From the NCBI GenBank assembly GCA_963848035.1, contig CAWKCD010000001.1:2046001-2110000 (forward strand): 64,000 bases of DNA, written 5' to 3'. Below, in pieces: positions 26,172 to 35,651 of this stretch. A program made the translations under genes and the position numbers. Position 1 is the stretch's first letter, and each line of letters starts with the position of its first letter. Origin of the DNA: JAVVHH01 sp963848035 (lineage in GTDB: Bacteria; Pseudomonadota; Alphaproteobacteria; Acetobacterales; Acetobacteraceae). Below the pieces are notes generated by a model, which saw only the letters and a list, made by a program, of their open reading frames with translations, was not told the origin of the DNA and ran no database searches.

Positions 26172-27322
26172 TGGAGATCAAGATGAAGCTCTCGCGCCGC
26201 GCCGTCCTCGCTGCCGCCTCCGTCCTCCCGTTCGGCGCCCCGTTCGCGTCCCGGGCCGCGGACCCCATCTGGGCCGGCGTCAGCGGCCCGCTCACCGGCC
26301 CCAACGCGCAATATGGCGCGCAGTGGAAGCGCGGCTTCGATCTCGCGCTCGACGCGATCAACGGCGCTGGCGGGATCAAGGGCAGCCCGCTCGCCTACAC
26401 CTTCGAGGACAGCCAGTCCGACCCGCGCCAATCCGTCGCCGTCGCGCAGAAATTCGTCGCCGACCCCCGCATCATCATCGAGCTCGGCGATTTCTCCTCC
26501 CCCGCCTCGATGGCCGCGTCGCCCATTTACCAGCGCGCCAAACTCGTCCAGTTCGGCTTCACCAACTCGCACCCCGACTTCACCAAGGGCGGCGACCACA
26601 TGTGGAGCAACTCGACCAACCAGGCCGAGGAGCAGCCCAAGCTGTTCGACTTCGTCGCGGCAACCGGCATGAAGCGCCCCGCGGTGCTTCATCTGAATAC
26701 CGATTGGGGCCGCACCGCGAAGGACGCGTTCGTCAAAGCCGCCACCGCCGCCGGCGTCACCCCGGCTGCCGTCGAAGCCTATCTCGGCACCGAACAGGAT
26801 TTCCGCCCCACCCTGGTCCGCATCCGCGACAGCAATCCCGACGGCCTGGTCCTGCTTTCCTACTATGCCGACGGCGCCCTCATCTGCCGCCAAGCCCGCA
26901 ACTCCGGCCTCAAACTCCCCATCGTCGCCGGCACCTCCAACTACTCGCCCAAATTCCTCGAGCTCGGCGGTCCCGGCGTCGACGGCGTTTTCGTCATGAC
27001 CACCTTCTTCCCCGCCGATCCCCGTCCAGAAGTCCAGGACTTCGTCAAACGCTATCAAGCCAAATACAACGCCGACCCGGACAGCTTCAGCGCCGGCGCC
27101 TACGACACCATCGTGCTCTGGGCCAAGCTCCTGGAAGGCTGGCCGGCGACCCGCGACGGTATGCAAACGGGCCTGACCGAGATCAAGGACGTGCCCAGCG
27201 TCATCTACGGCAGCGTCACCTTCGACAAGCAGACGCGGCGCGTCCAAGGCGCGTCCTACAAACGTCTGGTCGTCCAGAACGGCAAGTTCGTGCTGTGGGA
27301 CGGCAAGACCATGCCGGCATAA
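26171..27322 (+). CDS. Branched-chain-type ABC substrate-binding protein 2
   Basis: This 383-aa LivJ-type protein is the tandem paralogue of the preceding gene, with shared stretches such as QFGFTNSHPDFTKGGD. The start ATG overlaps the previous stop (TAATG); Met5 (MKLSRRAVLA) is an alternative and begins a twin-arginine-like signal. Two closely related binding proteins before one permease/ATPase set suggest a widened ligand range. The family usually binds amino acids, but also urea, amides and aromatic acids; the ligand here is unknown. Confidence 0.9.
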   Translation: MEIKMKLSRRAVLAAASVLPFGAPFASRAADPIWAGVSGPLTGPNAQYGAQWKRGFDLALDAINGAGGIKGSPLAYTFEDSQSDPRQSVAVAQKFVADPRIIIELGDFSSPASMAASPIYQRAKLVQFGFTNSHPDFTKGGDHMWSNSTNQAEEQPKLFDFVAATGMKRPAVLHLNTDWGRTAKDAFVKAATAAGVTPAAVEAYLGTEQDFRPTLVRIRDSNPDGLVLLSYYADGALICRQARNSGLKLPIVAGTSNYSPKFLELGGPGVDGVFVMTTFFPADPRPEVQDFVKRYQAKYNADPDSFSAGAYDTIVLWAKLLEGWPATRDGMQTGLTEIKDVPSVIYGSVTFDKQTRRVQGASYKRLVVQNGKFVLWDGKTMPA

Positions 27323-27329
27323 TCGAAGC

Positions 27330-29153
27330 GTGGGTCCCTGGCTCGATTACACGATCAACGGGCTGATCGTCGGCAACATCTACGCTTTGCTGGCGGTCGG
27401 CCTCGCCCTGATTTTCGGCGTCTCCCACCTCATCAACTTTGCCCAGGGCTCGATCTATACCGCCGGCGCCTTCATCGGCTGGAGCTGCATCACCTACCTG
27501 CACACGCCGCTGCCGGTCACGATGCTCATCGTGGTCCTCGCCTGCGGTCTGCTGGGCATCGTCATCGAGCGCGTCGGCCTGCGCCCGTTGGCCGGCTCCG
27601 CCCGCATCGCGCCTCTGCTCGCCACCATCGGCATCTCTTTCGTGCTCGACCAGGGCCTGCAGCTCATCTTCTCGCCCGACCCCCGCGCACTCCCCAACCC
27701 GCTGCCCAACTGGCGCATCCAGATAGGGCAGGGGACCATCGGCGCGCTCGACCTCCTCATCGCTGGCACCGGGCTGCTCAGCGCCGGCACCCTGTTCGCT
27801 TTCCTCCGATTTTCTCGTCTCGGCTGGGCCGTCCGCGCCACCGCGCAGGACAGCGAAGCCGCCCGCCAGATGGGCGTCGACACCGATGCCGTGAACCGCA
27901 CCGTCTTCGCCATTGCCGCGGCTCTCGGCGGCCTGAGCGGCTTGCTCGTCGGCATGTATTACAACCACATCGACACCGCGATGAGCTTCCAGGCGACGCT
28001 CAAGGGTGTCGTCGCCCAGGTGATCGGCGGTATGGGCAACGTGCCCGGCGCAATCGGCGGCGCGCTCCTGCTCGGCCTCACCGAGTCCTTCGGCGTCGGC
28101 CTATTCGGCTCCTCCTACCGCAACCTGTTCGCCTTCGTTCTGCTCCTGCTGATGTTGGTCCTCCGCCCCAACGGCCTTTTCGCCGGCCGTCGCTCGACAC
28201 CGCCCGAACCCCTCACCGGCACCTTCATTGCCCCCAGCCGCGCCTGGTCGATCCCACGCCCGATCATCGCGGTCACCATCCTGATCGCCGCACTACTGCC
28301 CTTCGTCCCCAGTATCGCCTACGCGCTTCAGGTCCTCACCAACGCGTGGCTCTATGCCCTCCTCGCCATCAGCCTCACCCTGGTCGCCGGCACGCTCGGC
28401 CAGGTCTCTCTTGGCCACGCCGGCCTGCTCCTGATCGGCGCCTACGCCTCCGCCCTCCTCGCGCTCGACAGCGGCTTTCCGGTCTGGCTCAGCATTCCCG
28501 CCGCCGGGCTGATCACGGCGGCGCTCGGCACGGCGCTCACCTGGCCAGCCTTCCGCCTGCGCTCGCACTACGTCTCGATCGCGACGCTGGGGATCGGCGA
28601 GATCGTTGGTCTGGTCATCCTCAACTGGGAATCCCTCACCCGCGGCCCCATGGGCGTCATCGCCATCCCGCCGCTCGCCCTCGGGCCGATCGACCTCGGC
28701 ACGCCCCAAGCCGCTTATTGGGTTTCTCTCGCCGTCCTGGTCCTTCTCGGCCTCGCCCAAGCCCGGCTGCTGCGCACCCATCTCGGCCGCACCTTCCGCG
28801 CCATCCGCGACGACGACGTCGCCGCGCGCGCCTACGGCGTCTCGCTCGACCGTTACAAAGGCCTCGCGTTCGCCGTCAGCGGCTTCGCCGCCGGAATCAG
28901 CGGCGCCATCTCCGCGCATCTTTACTCCTACATCAACAACGAGACCTTCACTTCGCAGGTCTCCGTGCTGGCGCTCACCATGGTCATCCTCGGCGGCATG
29001 GGGAACGTCCTCGGCGCCGCGCTCGGTGCCGTCGCCTTGACCGCCCTGCCCGAACTGTTCCGCTTCACTGCCGAATACCGCATGCTGATCTACGGCGCCG
29101 TCCTCCTCCTGATGATCCGCTTCCGCCCGCAGGGCATCTTGGGCACCTCGTGA
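27330..29153 (+). CDS. Fused LivH-LivM branched-chain-type ABC permease
   Basis: This 607-aa protein begins at GTG 27330. It fuses a LivH-like half (INGLIVGNIYALLAVGLALIFGV, then GGMGNVPGAIGGALLLG, residues 1-290) with a LivM-like half (LYALLAISLTLVAGTLGQVSLGHAG, then GRTFRAIRDDDVAARAYGV and GGMGNVLGAALGAV). It forms the membrane channel for the two binding proteins upstream. Its stop overlaps the GTG of the LivG gene. Confidence 0.92.
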   Translation: MGPWLDYTINGLIVGNIYALLAVGLALIFGVSHLINFAQGSIYTAGAFIGWSCITYLHTPLPVTMLIVVLACGLLGIVIERVGLRPLAGSARIAPLLATIGISFVLDQGLQLIFSPDPRALPNPLPNWRIQIGQGTIGALDLLIAGTGLLSAGTLFAFLRFSRLGWAVRATAQDSEAARQMGVDTDAVNRTVFAIAAALGGLSGLLVGMYYNHIDTAMSFQATLKGVVAQVIGGMGNVPGAIGGALLLGLTESFGVGLFGSSYRNLFAFVLLLLMLVLRPNGLFAGRRSTPPEPLTGTFIAPSRAWSIPRPIIAVTILIAALLPFVPSIAYALQVLTNAWLYALLAISLTLVAGTLGQVSLGHAGLLLIGAYASALLALDSGFPVWLSIPAAGLITAALGTALTWPAFRLRSHYVSIATLGIGEIVGLVILNWESLTRGPMGVIAIPPLALGPIDLGTPQAAYWVSLAVLVLLGLAQARLLRTHLGRTFRAIRDDDVAARAYGVSLDRYKGLAFAVSGFAAGISGAISAHLYSYINNETFTSQVSVLALTMVILGGMGNVLGAALGAVALTALPELFRFTAEYRMLIYGAVLLLMIRFRPQGILGTS

Positions 29154-29996
29154 GCGAGATCCTGCTCCGCGCCGACAACCTGGTGCGCCGCTTCGGCGGC
29201 ATCTCCGCCGTCAACAACGTCAGCCTCGAACTGCGCCAAGGACAGATGCTCTCGCATCATCGGCCCGAACGGCGCCGGGAAGACCACGCTGTTCAACCTG
29301 ATCAGCGGCTTCGATCGGCCCGACGCCGGACGCGTGCATTTCGCCGGCGTCGACATCACCAATTGGCCGCCCGAACGCCTCGCCGCGCACGGCATGGCCC
29401 GCACGTTCCAGCATGGCCGCGTGTTCGCGAACCTTTCCGTCCGCGACAACGTGCTGATGGGCGCTCACACCCGCCTCGCCGTCGCCCGCACCGGCTTGCC
29501 CCTGTTCGGCGCCCTGCGCGAACTCGCCGCCGCCATGCTCCGACCCGCCGCCGTTCGCGCCGAAGAGGCCGCGCTTCATCGCGAGGTCGAGGAGATCCTC
29601 GCTTTGTTCGGCGACCGCCTGCTCCCCAGGATCGACCAGCCCGCCTACTCGCTCTCCTACGCCAACCGCCGCCGGGTCGAGATTGCCCGCGCCTTGGCAC
29701 TTCGCCCCCGCCTGCTGCTGCTCGACGAACCCACCGCCGGGATGAACGAGACCGAGACCGCGGAAATGCAGGCCATCATCGCCCAGCTCAAAGCCGCCGG
29801 CCAAACCATCCTGCTCATCGAGCACAAGCTCGACCTGGTCATGCAGCTTTCCGACTGGATCATCACCATGGACGACGGCGCCCAGATCGCCGCCGGCCGC
29901 CCCGAGCAAATTCGCCATGACCCGGCCGTGCTCGAAGCCTATCTCGGCCACCGCCACATCGGCGGCCTGCAGACGCCGGAAGCCGCCCTCCTATGA
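29150..29996 (+). CDS. LivG-type ABC ATP-binding protein (frame broken once)
   Basis: It starts at GTG 29150 inside the permease stop. The first 35 residues (RADNLVRRFGGISAVNNVSL) are in one frame, then from IIGPNGAGKTTLFNLISGF onward the protein continues in another. The break is at 29251-29256, where one extra base within CTCTCGCATC explains it. The rest is intact: SLSYANRRRVEIARALALRP in place of the usual LSGGQ signature, Walker B LLLLDEPTAGM, and H-loop IEHKLDLVM. The non-canonical signature (SYANRR) occurs in other LivG proteins. Confidence 0.85.
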
Positions 29997-30726
29997 CCGA
30001 GCCGCTCCTCCGCCTCTCCGGCATCGACACGTTCTATGGCCCGGTCCAGGTCCATTTCGGCCTCAGTCTCGAGGTCCGCCGCGGCCAGATCGTCTCGCTC
30101 CTCGGCGGCAACGCCAGTGGCAAATCCACCACCATGAAGATTGTCCTCGGCCTGCTCCGACCTCGCGCCGGGTCGGTCCATTTCGACGGCGAGGACATCA
30201 CCTTCCTGCCCACGCCGAAGATTATCGCCCGCGGCATCGGGTCCGTCCCCGAGGCGCGCCGCCTGTTCGGCGCGATGACCGTCCGCGAGAACCTCCTGAT
30301 GGGCGCCTTCGCCCGCAACGACCGCGCCACCATCGCCCAAGACTACGACCGCATGCTCACCCTCTTCCCCGCGTCGCCCAGCGCATCAACAACCGCGCTG
30401 GCTCGCTCTCCGGCGGCGAGCAGCAGATGGTCGCCATGGCCCGCGCCCTGATGGGCCGCCCCCGCCTGATCTGCATGGACGAGCCCACCATGGGCCTCTC
30501 GCCGCTCTACGTGGACCGAGTGCTGGAACTGATCGCCGCAATCAACAAGGAGGGCGTCTCTGTCTTCATGGTCGAGCAGAATGCCAGCCTGGCCTTGCAG
30601 ATCGCCCATTATGGCTACGTATTACGAACCGGAACCATCGCGCTCGAGGGCCCCGCCGCCGATCTCGCCCGCGACCCCCGCATCCGCGACGCCTATCTCG
30701 GCGGAGAAAAGACCGTTGCCGCCTGA
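29993..30726 (+). CDS. LivF-type ABC ATP-binding protein (frame broken once)
   Basis: It starts with an ATGA overlap on LivG. Walker A is GGNASGKST, the signature is LSGGEQQMVAMARALMG, and Walker B is LICMDEPTMGLSP. The frame breaks in the C-run at 30367-30370; adding one C joins RMLTLFP to RVAQRINNRAGSLSGGEQQ and gives the usual 240-odd residues. It completes the Liv-type importer (two binding proteins, fused permease, two ATPases). Confidence 0.87.
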
Positions 30727-30738
30727 CCGGAGCCCACC

Positions 30739-31735
30739 ATGAGATTAGGCTTTTTTACCCGCGTCCTCGACCGCGCCGCGCCCCCCGAGCGCTACCGCAT
30801 GGGTCTCGAGCAGATCGCCCATGCCGACCGCCTTGGCTATGACACCGCCTGGGTCGCCCAGCACCACTTCCATGAATTCGAAGGCGGCCTCCCGGCCCCG
30901 CTCGTCTTCCTTTCCAACGCTGCGGCCCGTACCACCCGCATCCGCCTGGCCACCGGCATCATCACGCTCCCGCTCGAATTCCCGCTCCGCATCGCCGAAG
31001 ACGCCTCCGTCCTCGACGCCCTCTGCAACGGCCGCCTCGAGATCGGCGTCGGACCCGGCGGCAACCACTCGGCCTTCACCGCCTTCGACCTCTCGCCCGA
31101 CGACCGCCACAAGCTGATGGCCGACAACCTCACCACCCTGCGCGCCGCCTGGCGCGGCGAAACCCTGCATGGCGGCGACCACCTCTATCCCACCGATCCC
31201 GGCCTCGCCGACCGCATCTGGCAAGCCACCTTCTCCGTCGAGGGCGGCCGCCGCGCCGGCGTAGACGGCGACGGTGTCCTGCTCTCCCGCACCCAGCCCC
31301 GCCCGCCCGACCGGCCCGACATGTCGCTCTACGACATCCAGGCGCCGATCCTCGACGCCTATGACGCCGCCCTCCCATCGGGGCAGCCCCGCCGCGTCCT
31401 CGCCTCCCGCTCCGTGTTCGTCGCCGATAACCGCGCCGAAGCCATCCACCTCGCCTCGATCGGCCTGCAATTCGCCCGCGAGCGCCGCGGCCTGTCGGGC
31501 GGCACCGTTGCCGAATGGATCAAGGAGGCGGACAGCCATGTCGGCACCCCCGCCGACGTGATCGAAATCCCTCTCCGCCGACCGCACCATCGCGCGCGCC
31601 ACCGAGCTCGCCGTCCAGGTCCATTCGATCGACCCGCCGCATCCGCTCGTGCTGCGCTCCCTGGAACTCATGGCCGAAGTCGTCGCGCCCGCCCTCGGAT
31701 GGACCGCGCCCGCGGCGGTGAGGCAGGTCGCATGA
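30739..31735 (+). CDS. Luciferase-like FMN-dependent monooxygenase (frame broken once)
   Basis: The protein begins MRLGFFTRVLDRAAPPERY and has the LLM barrel pattern (AWVAQHHFHEFEGG, TRIRLATGIITLPLEFPLR, GRLEIGVGPGGNHSAF). It resembles the KPN_01858-type enzymes that occur with CMD and AhpD-like proteins, as here. The frame breaks at the AAA of 31565-31567; dropping one A gives VIESLSADRTIARATELAV and an end at GWTAPAAVRQVA, about 331 aa. Its stop overlaps the next gene. The substrate is probably what the upstream Liv-type transporter imports. Confidence 0.83.
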
Positions 31736-32340
31736 CCGACGCCCTCGACGCCCTGTCCGGCATCGCGCCGGGCTCCACGCGCGATACGCTCCGCCGCCAG
31801 AAACCCATCACCCGCGACAACGCCCAGGCCAGTTTCGACGCGCTGTTCACACCGAGCGACACCGCCGAGATGAGCGTCCAGGAACGCGCCGCCGTCGCCC
31901 TCTTCGTCGCGTCGCTGCATCAGGACGGCCCGGCGACGGATTTCTATCACCGCCGCCTCGACGACACCGGCGCGACGACCTCGCTCATCGTGGGCGTGTT
32001 GCGTGAAGCCAAGCAGGCGGCCACGACCGGCCCGTTCGGCGCCTACCCGCCCGGTCCGCTCACGGCGGAGGACACCGACGGGCCACGCTGGTCCGTCTCC
32101 GACTTTGGCCGTGACGCAATCGGCGCCCGCCTCTCGGCCGCATTGGCCCACGCCTATATGCTCGTCTTCCACACCCGCGACGCCGCCCCCGCCCATCTCC
32201 GCGCGCTCGAGGCGGCAGGCTGGTCCGCGTCCGGGATCGTCACCCTGTCCCAACTCGTCGCGTTTCTGGCCTTCCAGATCCGCGCGGCCCACGGCCTGCG
32301 CGCCCTCGCGGCCGCCCAGCCCGTCGCGATGTCGGAGTAG
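31732..32340 (+). CDS. CMD (carboxymuconolactone decarboxylase-like) domain protein
   Basis: This 202-aa all-helical protein resembles the Avi_7170-type CMD proteins that travel with an AhpD-like partner and a luciferase-like oxygenase. It lacks the CxxC redox pair of AhpD. Typical stretches are MSVQERAAVALFVASLHQD near residue 45 and VTLSQLVAFLAFQIRAAHGLRAL near the end. It starts in an ATGA overlap and is followed four bases later by its AhpD-like partner. The chemical role is not established. Confidence 0.8.
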   Translation: MTDALDALSGIAPGSTRDTLRRQKPITRDNAQASFDALFTPSDTAEMSVQERAAVALFVASLHQDGPATDFYHRRLDDTGATTSLIVGVLREAKQAATTGPFGAYPPGPLTAEDTDGPRWSVSDFGRDAIGARLSAALAHAYMLVFHTRDAAPAHLRALEAAGWSASGIVTLSQLVAFLAFQIRAAHGLRALAAAQPVAMSE

Positions 32341-32344
32341 CCGC

Positions 32345-32914
32345 ATGAAGCCGAACGTCTTCACCCGCGAGACCCTCGACTGGGAACCCTGGCTCGATCC
32401 TGTCGCCGAGCCCGACCTCAACGACGCCCAGCGCGCCGGCCTCGTCGACCCGGCGCGCGCCAAATCCCCGTACTTCCGGCTGCTCGCCCGCGATCCCGAG
32501 ATCCTCGGCGCCCGCACCCGCACCGATAAGGATATCTTCTACAACGTCGCCATCGGCCTGCCGCGCGCCGAACGTGAACTCGCCGCCGCCGCCGCCTCGC
32601 GCTTCAACGGCTGCATCTATTGCGCCTCCGTCCACGCCCGTTTCGCCGCCACCTACTCCAAGCGCGACGAGGATGTCGACCGGCTGCTCGCCGAGGGCGT
32701 CGACGCCGATCTCGGCGAGCGTTGGAATGCCGTGGTCGCCGCTGCCGTCGCGCTGACCGCCACCCCGCCTACTTTCGGAGCCGCCGAGATCACGCGTCTG
32801 CGTGAAGCCGGCCTCGCCGACCTGGACATCGCTGACGTCATCCATGCCGCCTCCTTCTTCAATTGGGCCAACCGTCTCATGCTGTCCCTCGGCGAACCCG
32901 CGCACCAAGGCTAG
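32345..32914 (+). CDS. AhpD-like peroxidase-related protein
   Basis: This 189-aa protein of the alkylhydroperoxidase (Avi_7169-type) group has the redox motif NGCIYCASVH around residue 85 (C-x2-C with the following histidine) on the helical fold. It would reduce peroxides released by the flavin oxygenase, or carry out a decarboxylation-like step. It directly follows the CMD gene, which lacks these cysteines, so the pair may form a mixed complex. Confidence 0.85.
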   Translation: MKPNVFTRETLDWEPWLDPVAEPDLNDAQRAGLVDPARAKSPYFRLLARDPEILGARTRTDKDIFYNVAIGLPRAERELAAAAASRFNGCIYCASVHARFAATYSKRDEDVDRLLAEGVDADLGERWNAVVAAAVALTATPPTFGAAEITRLREAGLADLDIADVIHAASFFNWANRLMLSLGEPAHQG

Positions 32915-32975
32915 CCGGGTTGCGAGCCGCGATGGATCATAGGAAGTTGCAGCCCGCAGCCTCCCGGGAGAGAGC

Positions 32976-33390
32976 ATGAGCCCCGTCACCATAGCCGCCG
33001 GCCCGTTCACCTTCCGCGCACGCTTCGAAGATGAAGCCGCGCCGAAGACCTGCGCGAAGTTCAGGAGTTTGATGCCGTACCGAGGAGCGCATCATCCACG
33101 TTCGCTGGAGCGGCGAGGCGTGCTGGATTCCCCTCGGCGACCTCGATCTCGGCCTCGGTTACGAGAACCACACCAGCTTTCCCGCACCCGGCCAGATCCT
33201 GCTGTATCCTGGCGGTGTCAGCGAGACCGAGATCCTGCTGGCTTACGGCTCCGTCTGTTTTGCCAGCAAAGTCGGCCAGCTTGCCGGAAACCACTTCCTG
33301 ACCATCGTTGACGGCATGGAGAACGTCACGCCGCTCGGCAAGATGACGCTGTGGCAGGGCGCCCAAGCCATCCGGTTCTCCATGGAGTGA
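32976..33390 (+). CDS. DUF3830 cyclophilin-like protein (frame broken once)
   Basis: A good ribosome site (GGGAGAGAGC) precedes MSPVTIAAGPFTFRARFEDE. The frame breaks between 33072 and 33081; the other frame then reads ERIIHVRWSGEACWIPLGDL through LLAYGSVCFASKVGQLAGNH to MTLWQGAQAIRFSME. Together they give about 138 aa of the DUF3830 family, small cyclophilin-like barrels often next to transporters and amide- or hydantoin-cleaving enzymes. The function is unknown; it may be the last gene of the Liv-type operon, 61 bp downstream. Confidence 0.7.
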
Positions 33391-33420
33391 TCGCGGTCGG
33401 CGTGCGTTGGGGCGTCGAAC

Positions 33421-34854
33421 ATGTTATGTCTCCGACCGATGCGTCTCAGTCTTGCCCGGCCAGGTTTACGAGTTGTTAGCCTTTTCCTAGCAACTGCGCT
33501 TCTCGCCGTCGTTGCGATCATCAATGGCGGCGCGATCTACTATGCTGATTCAGCCGCTTACTTGCTCGATGCGGAAAGAATGTCGCATTTCGAGGCGCCC
33601 TATGCCGTCCGCCCGGTGTTTTACGGCCTTGCCCTTTGGCCATTTCACTGGGGGACGTTCTTTTCCCCCGCGCTCTTCATGCAATCGCTCGTCGTGGCGC
33701 ACATCATCTATCTCACCACCCGCGTTTGCGGCTGCGACCTGCGCCGCCGCGGCTTCCTATGGCTCGTCGGCGGCCTGGTCCTGTTCACACCGATCTCGTT
33801 CCATGTCTCGCACCTCCTGCCGGACATCGTCGTCGGCGTCCTGATCCTGGCGCTGTTCCTTCTTGGCTTCTGCAAAGCCAGTTTGCGCCCGGTGGAGTTC
33901 TGGTATGTACTCCTGCTCGCGACCGCGGCTGCTACCTTCCACGTCACCGCCTTGGCCGTCGGCCTCGCTCTATTCGCAACGTCGGTCGCCGTGGCGCTCA
34001 TCCCCCGCTGGCGTCGGCGCGTATCGCCGCTCGCGGTCCTGGCGCCGGTGCTGCTCGCGACCGGGATCTCGCTAGCCTTTTCCGTCCTCGTCTTCGAGAA
34101 ACTGACCCTCACGCCGAAAAACCCGCCGCATGTCCTCGCCCGCATTCTGGCCGATGGCCCCGGTCGCGAGTTCCTGCGCGTGACCTGCCCGGACGCGGGC
34201 TTCGCCCTGTGCGCCTATCAGGACCGCTTGACCGGGGTAGAGGACGATTTCCTCTGGCGCTTGCTTCCCAGCATCCCGCCCGAGGATGGCCGGCGGATCA
34301 AAGCTGAGCAGGGCGCCGTCGTTTGGGGAACTGTCCGAATGCTACCGGTGCAGGTGGTCGAGGGCATGCTGCGCAACACGTTCCGGCAATTGGTGACCTT
34401 CGACTCAGAGACGCAGGTCTCGCCCGCGGAGTGGCAGGAGTTCCAGGAAACCGACACGCCGTTCGCTCGATCGCTCCGTCACACAGGGCAGAGCGTGCGC
34501 ATGTTCGATGGCCCTGCGATCCACGTGTTCAACGATCTGCATGCTCTAGTGGCCGCGATTGGTTTGATCGCCAGCTTGGTCGTGACGGTCATGACCGTCC
34601 GTGCCCGCCTGTTCCGACCCGTCGCGCTCGCCGCCACGGTGTTCGCCGGGCTAATCGCGAACGCCTTTGCCTGCGGCGCCTTCGGCGGCGTCTTCCCCCG
34701 CTACGAGGGCCGGGTGATCTGGCTGATCCCGCTCGTGGCCGCCGTGAGCGCGCTGGCGCTGATGCGCGTCAGGGTTTTCGCACAACGCCGCCGGCTCGGC
34801 GCCCCGATCCGTCTGCCGGCTTCCGACCGCCGCGCCGCGCTCCTGCCACGTTGA
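33421..34854 (+). CDS. Polytopic membrane protein of unknown function
   Basis: The protein is 471-477 aa with roughly ten hydrophobic segments (for example LFLATALLAVVAIINGGAIYY, then PDIVVGVLILALFLLGFCKA and VFAGLIANAFACGAFGGVF). A long hydrophilic part lies near residues 220-350. The early YYADSAAYLLDAERM loop and the late FPRYEGRVIWLIPL segment vaguely recall GT-C glycosyltransferases, but this is weak. Starts at 33421 and 33439 are both possible. Its codon use looks somewhat less GC-biased than its neighbours. Confidence 0.7.
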   Translation: MLCLRPMRLSLARPGLRVVSLFLATALLAVVAIINGGAIYYADSAAYLLDAERMSHFEAPYAVRPVFYGLALWPFHWGTFFSPALFMQSLVVAHIIYLTTRVCGCDLRRRGFLWLVGGLVLFTPISFHVSHLLPDIVVGVLILALFLLGFCKASLRPVEFWYVLLLATAAATFHVTALAVGLALFATSVAVALIPRWRRRVSPLAVLAPVLLATGISLAFSVLVFEKLTLTPKNPPHVLARILADGPGREFLRVTCPDAGFALCAYQDRLTGVEDDFLWRLLPSIPPEDGRRIKAEQGAVVWGTVRMLPVQVVEGMLRNTFRQLVTFDSETQVSPAEWQEFQETDTPFARSLRHTGQSVRMFDGPAIHVFNDLHALVAAIGLIASLVVTVMTVRARLFRPVALAATVFAGLIANAFACGAFGGVFPRYEGRVIWLIPLVAAVSALALMRVRVFAQRRRLGAPIRLPASDRRAALLPR

Positions 34855-34858
34855 CGCT

Positions 34859-35524
34859 TCAGATCTGACGCGCCGCGCGGCCGGTCCGGGCTGCGTCGAT
34901 CGCCCGCATCAGATCGTTGCGTGCCTTGGCGGCATGCCCGGCGGCGATCGCCGCGGCGCCATCCGTGTCGCCGGCGCCGAAACAGCCAAGTAGCGCGCGA
35001 TGGTCGGCGATGACTCCTGGCAGCCGTGCCGGATCGAAACCGTACACCCGCCGGAAGGCGCGCAGCATCTCCTGATATCGATTCACGATGTCGGACGCGT
35101 CCGGGTTGGCGGCCTGCTCGTTGATCACCTCGTGGAACTGCCGGTTCAGCTCGGCCGCCGCGGGCGCGTCCAAGGCTTGCGCGGCCGCCTCGAACGCTTC
35201 CTGGATTGACGCAAGCCGGGTTTGCGTCGCCACCGTCATGCGCTCGGCGGCCCGGCGGGTGAGCACCGACTCGAGCGGGATGACCACGTCGTAGATGTTG
35301 CGCACCAACTCGCCGTCGATCGCCCGGACCGATGCGCCGCGATTGCGCTCCGTGATGACCAGACGCTCACCCTCGAGCTGCAGGAGCGCCTTGCGGACGG
35401 GCATGTGACTCGTCCCATAGCGACGCGCGATCTCGTCGATCTTGAGCCGGCTGCCGAACGGGTACTCACCGGCGAGAATGTCCTGACGCAGCCGGCGGCA
35501 AAGGTCGGAACTGTCGATGTTCAT
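34859..35524 (-). CDS. GntR-family regulator (FCD/FadR subfamily)
   Basis: This 221-aa regulator has an N-terminal winged helix (ILAGEYPFGSRLKIDEIARRYGTSHMPVRKALLQLEGERL) and a helical FCD ligand domain with the metal-binding pattern RQFHEVINEQA and late histidines. It diverges from the MFS/dehydratase operon across a 127-bp gap with TGATCAAAT sites, the classic repressor layout for sugar-acid operons. The start ATG has GAGGTGAT upstream. Confidence 0.9.
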   Translation of the reverse strand: MNIDSSDLCRRLRQDILAGEYPFGSRLKIDEIARRYGTSHMPVRKALLQLEGERLVITERNRGASVRAIDGELVRNIYDVVIPLESVLTRRAAERMTVATQTRLASIQEAFEAAAQALDAPAAAELNRQFHEVINEQAANPDASDIVNRYQEMLRAFRRVYGFDPARLPGVIADHRALLGCFGAGDTDGAAAIAAGHAAKARNDLMRAIDAARTGRAARQI

Positions 35525-35535
35525 ATCACCTCGTT

Positions 35536-35607
35536 ATGATCAAATCAGACCGTGGGCCGCGTCACATATGCAATTGACACGGGCGTCTCGGCATAATTTT
35601 GATCAAA
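35536..35607. promoter_or_regulatory. Candidate GntR operator sites between the divergent genes
   Basis: ATGATCAAAT (35536-35545) and TTTGATCAAA (35598-35607, a perfect palindrome) share the core TGATCAAA. A partial ATTGATC follows near 35614. A TTGACA element at 35574 lies between them with TAATTT 14 bp later (short spacing). Two copies of one dyad flanking a promoter-like sequence fit looping or direct blocking by the divergent GntR protein. Confidence 0.55.
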
Positions 35608-35651
35608 TTAATGATTGATCCAGCCGAAACAGGCAGGACACGGAGGAAAAC

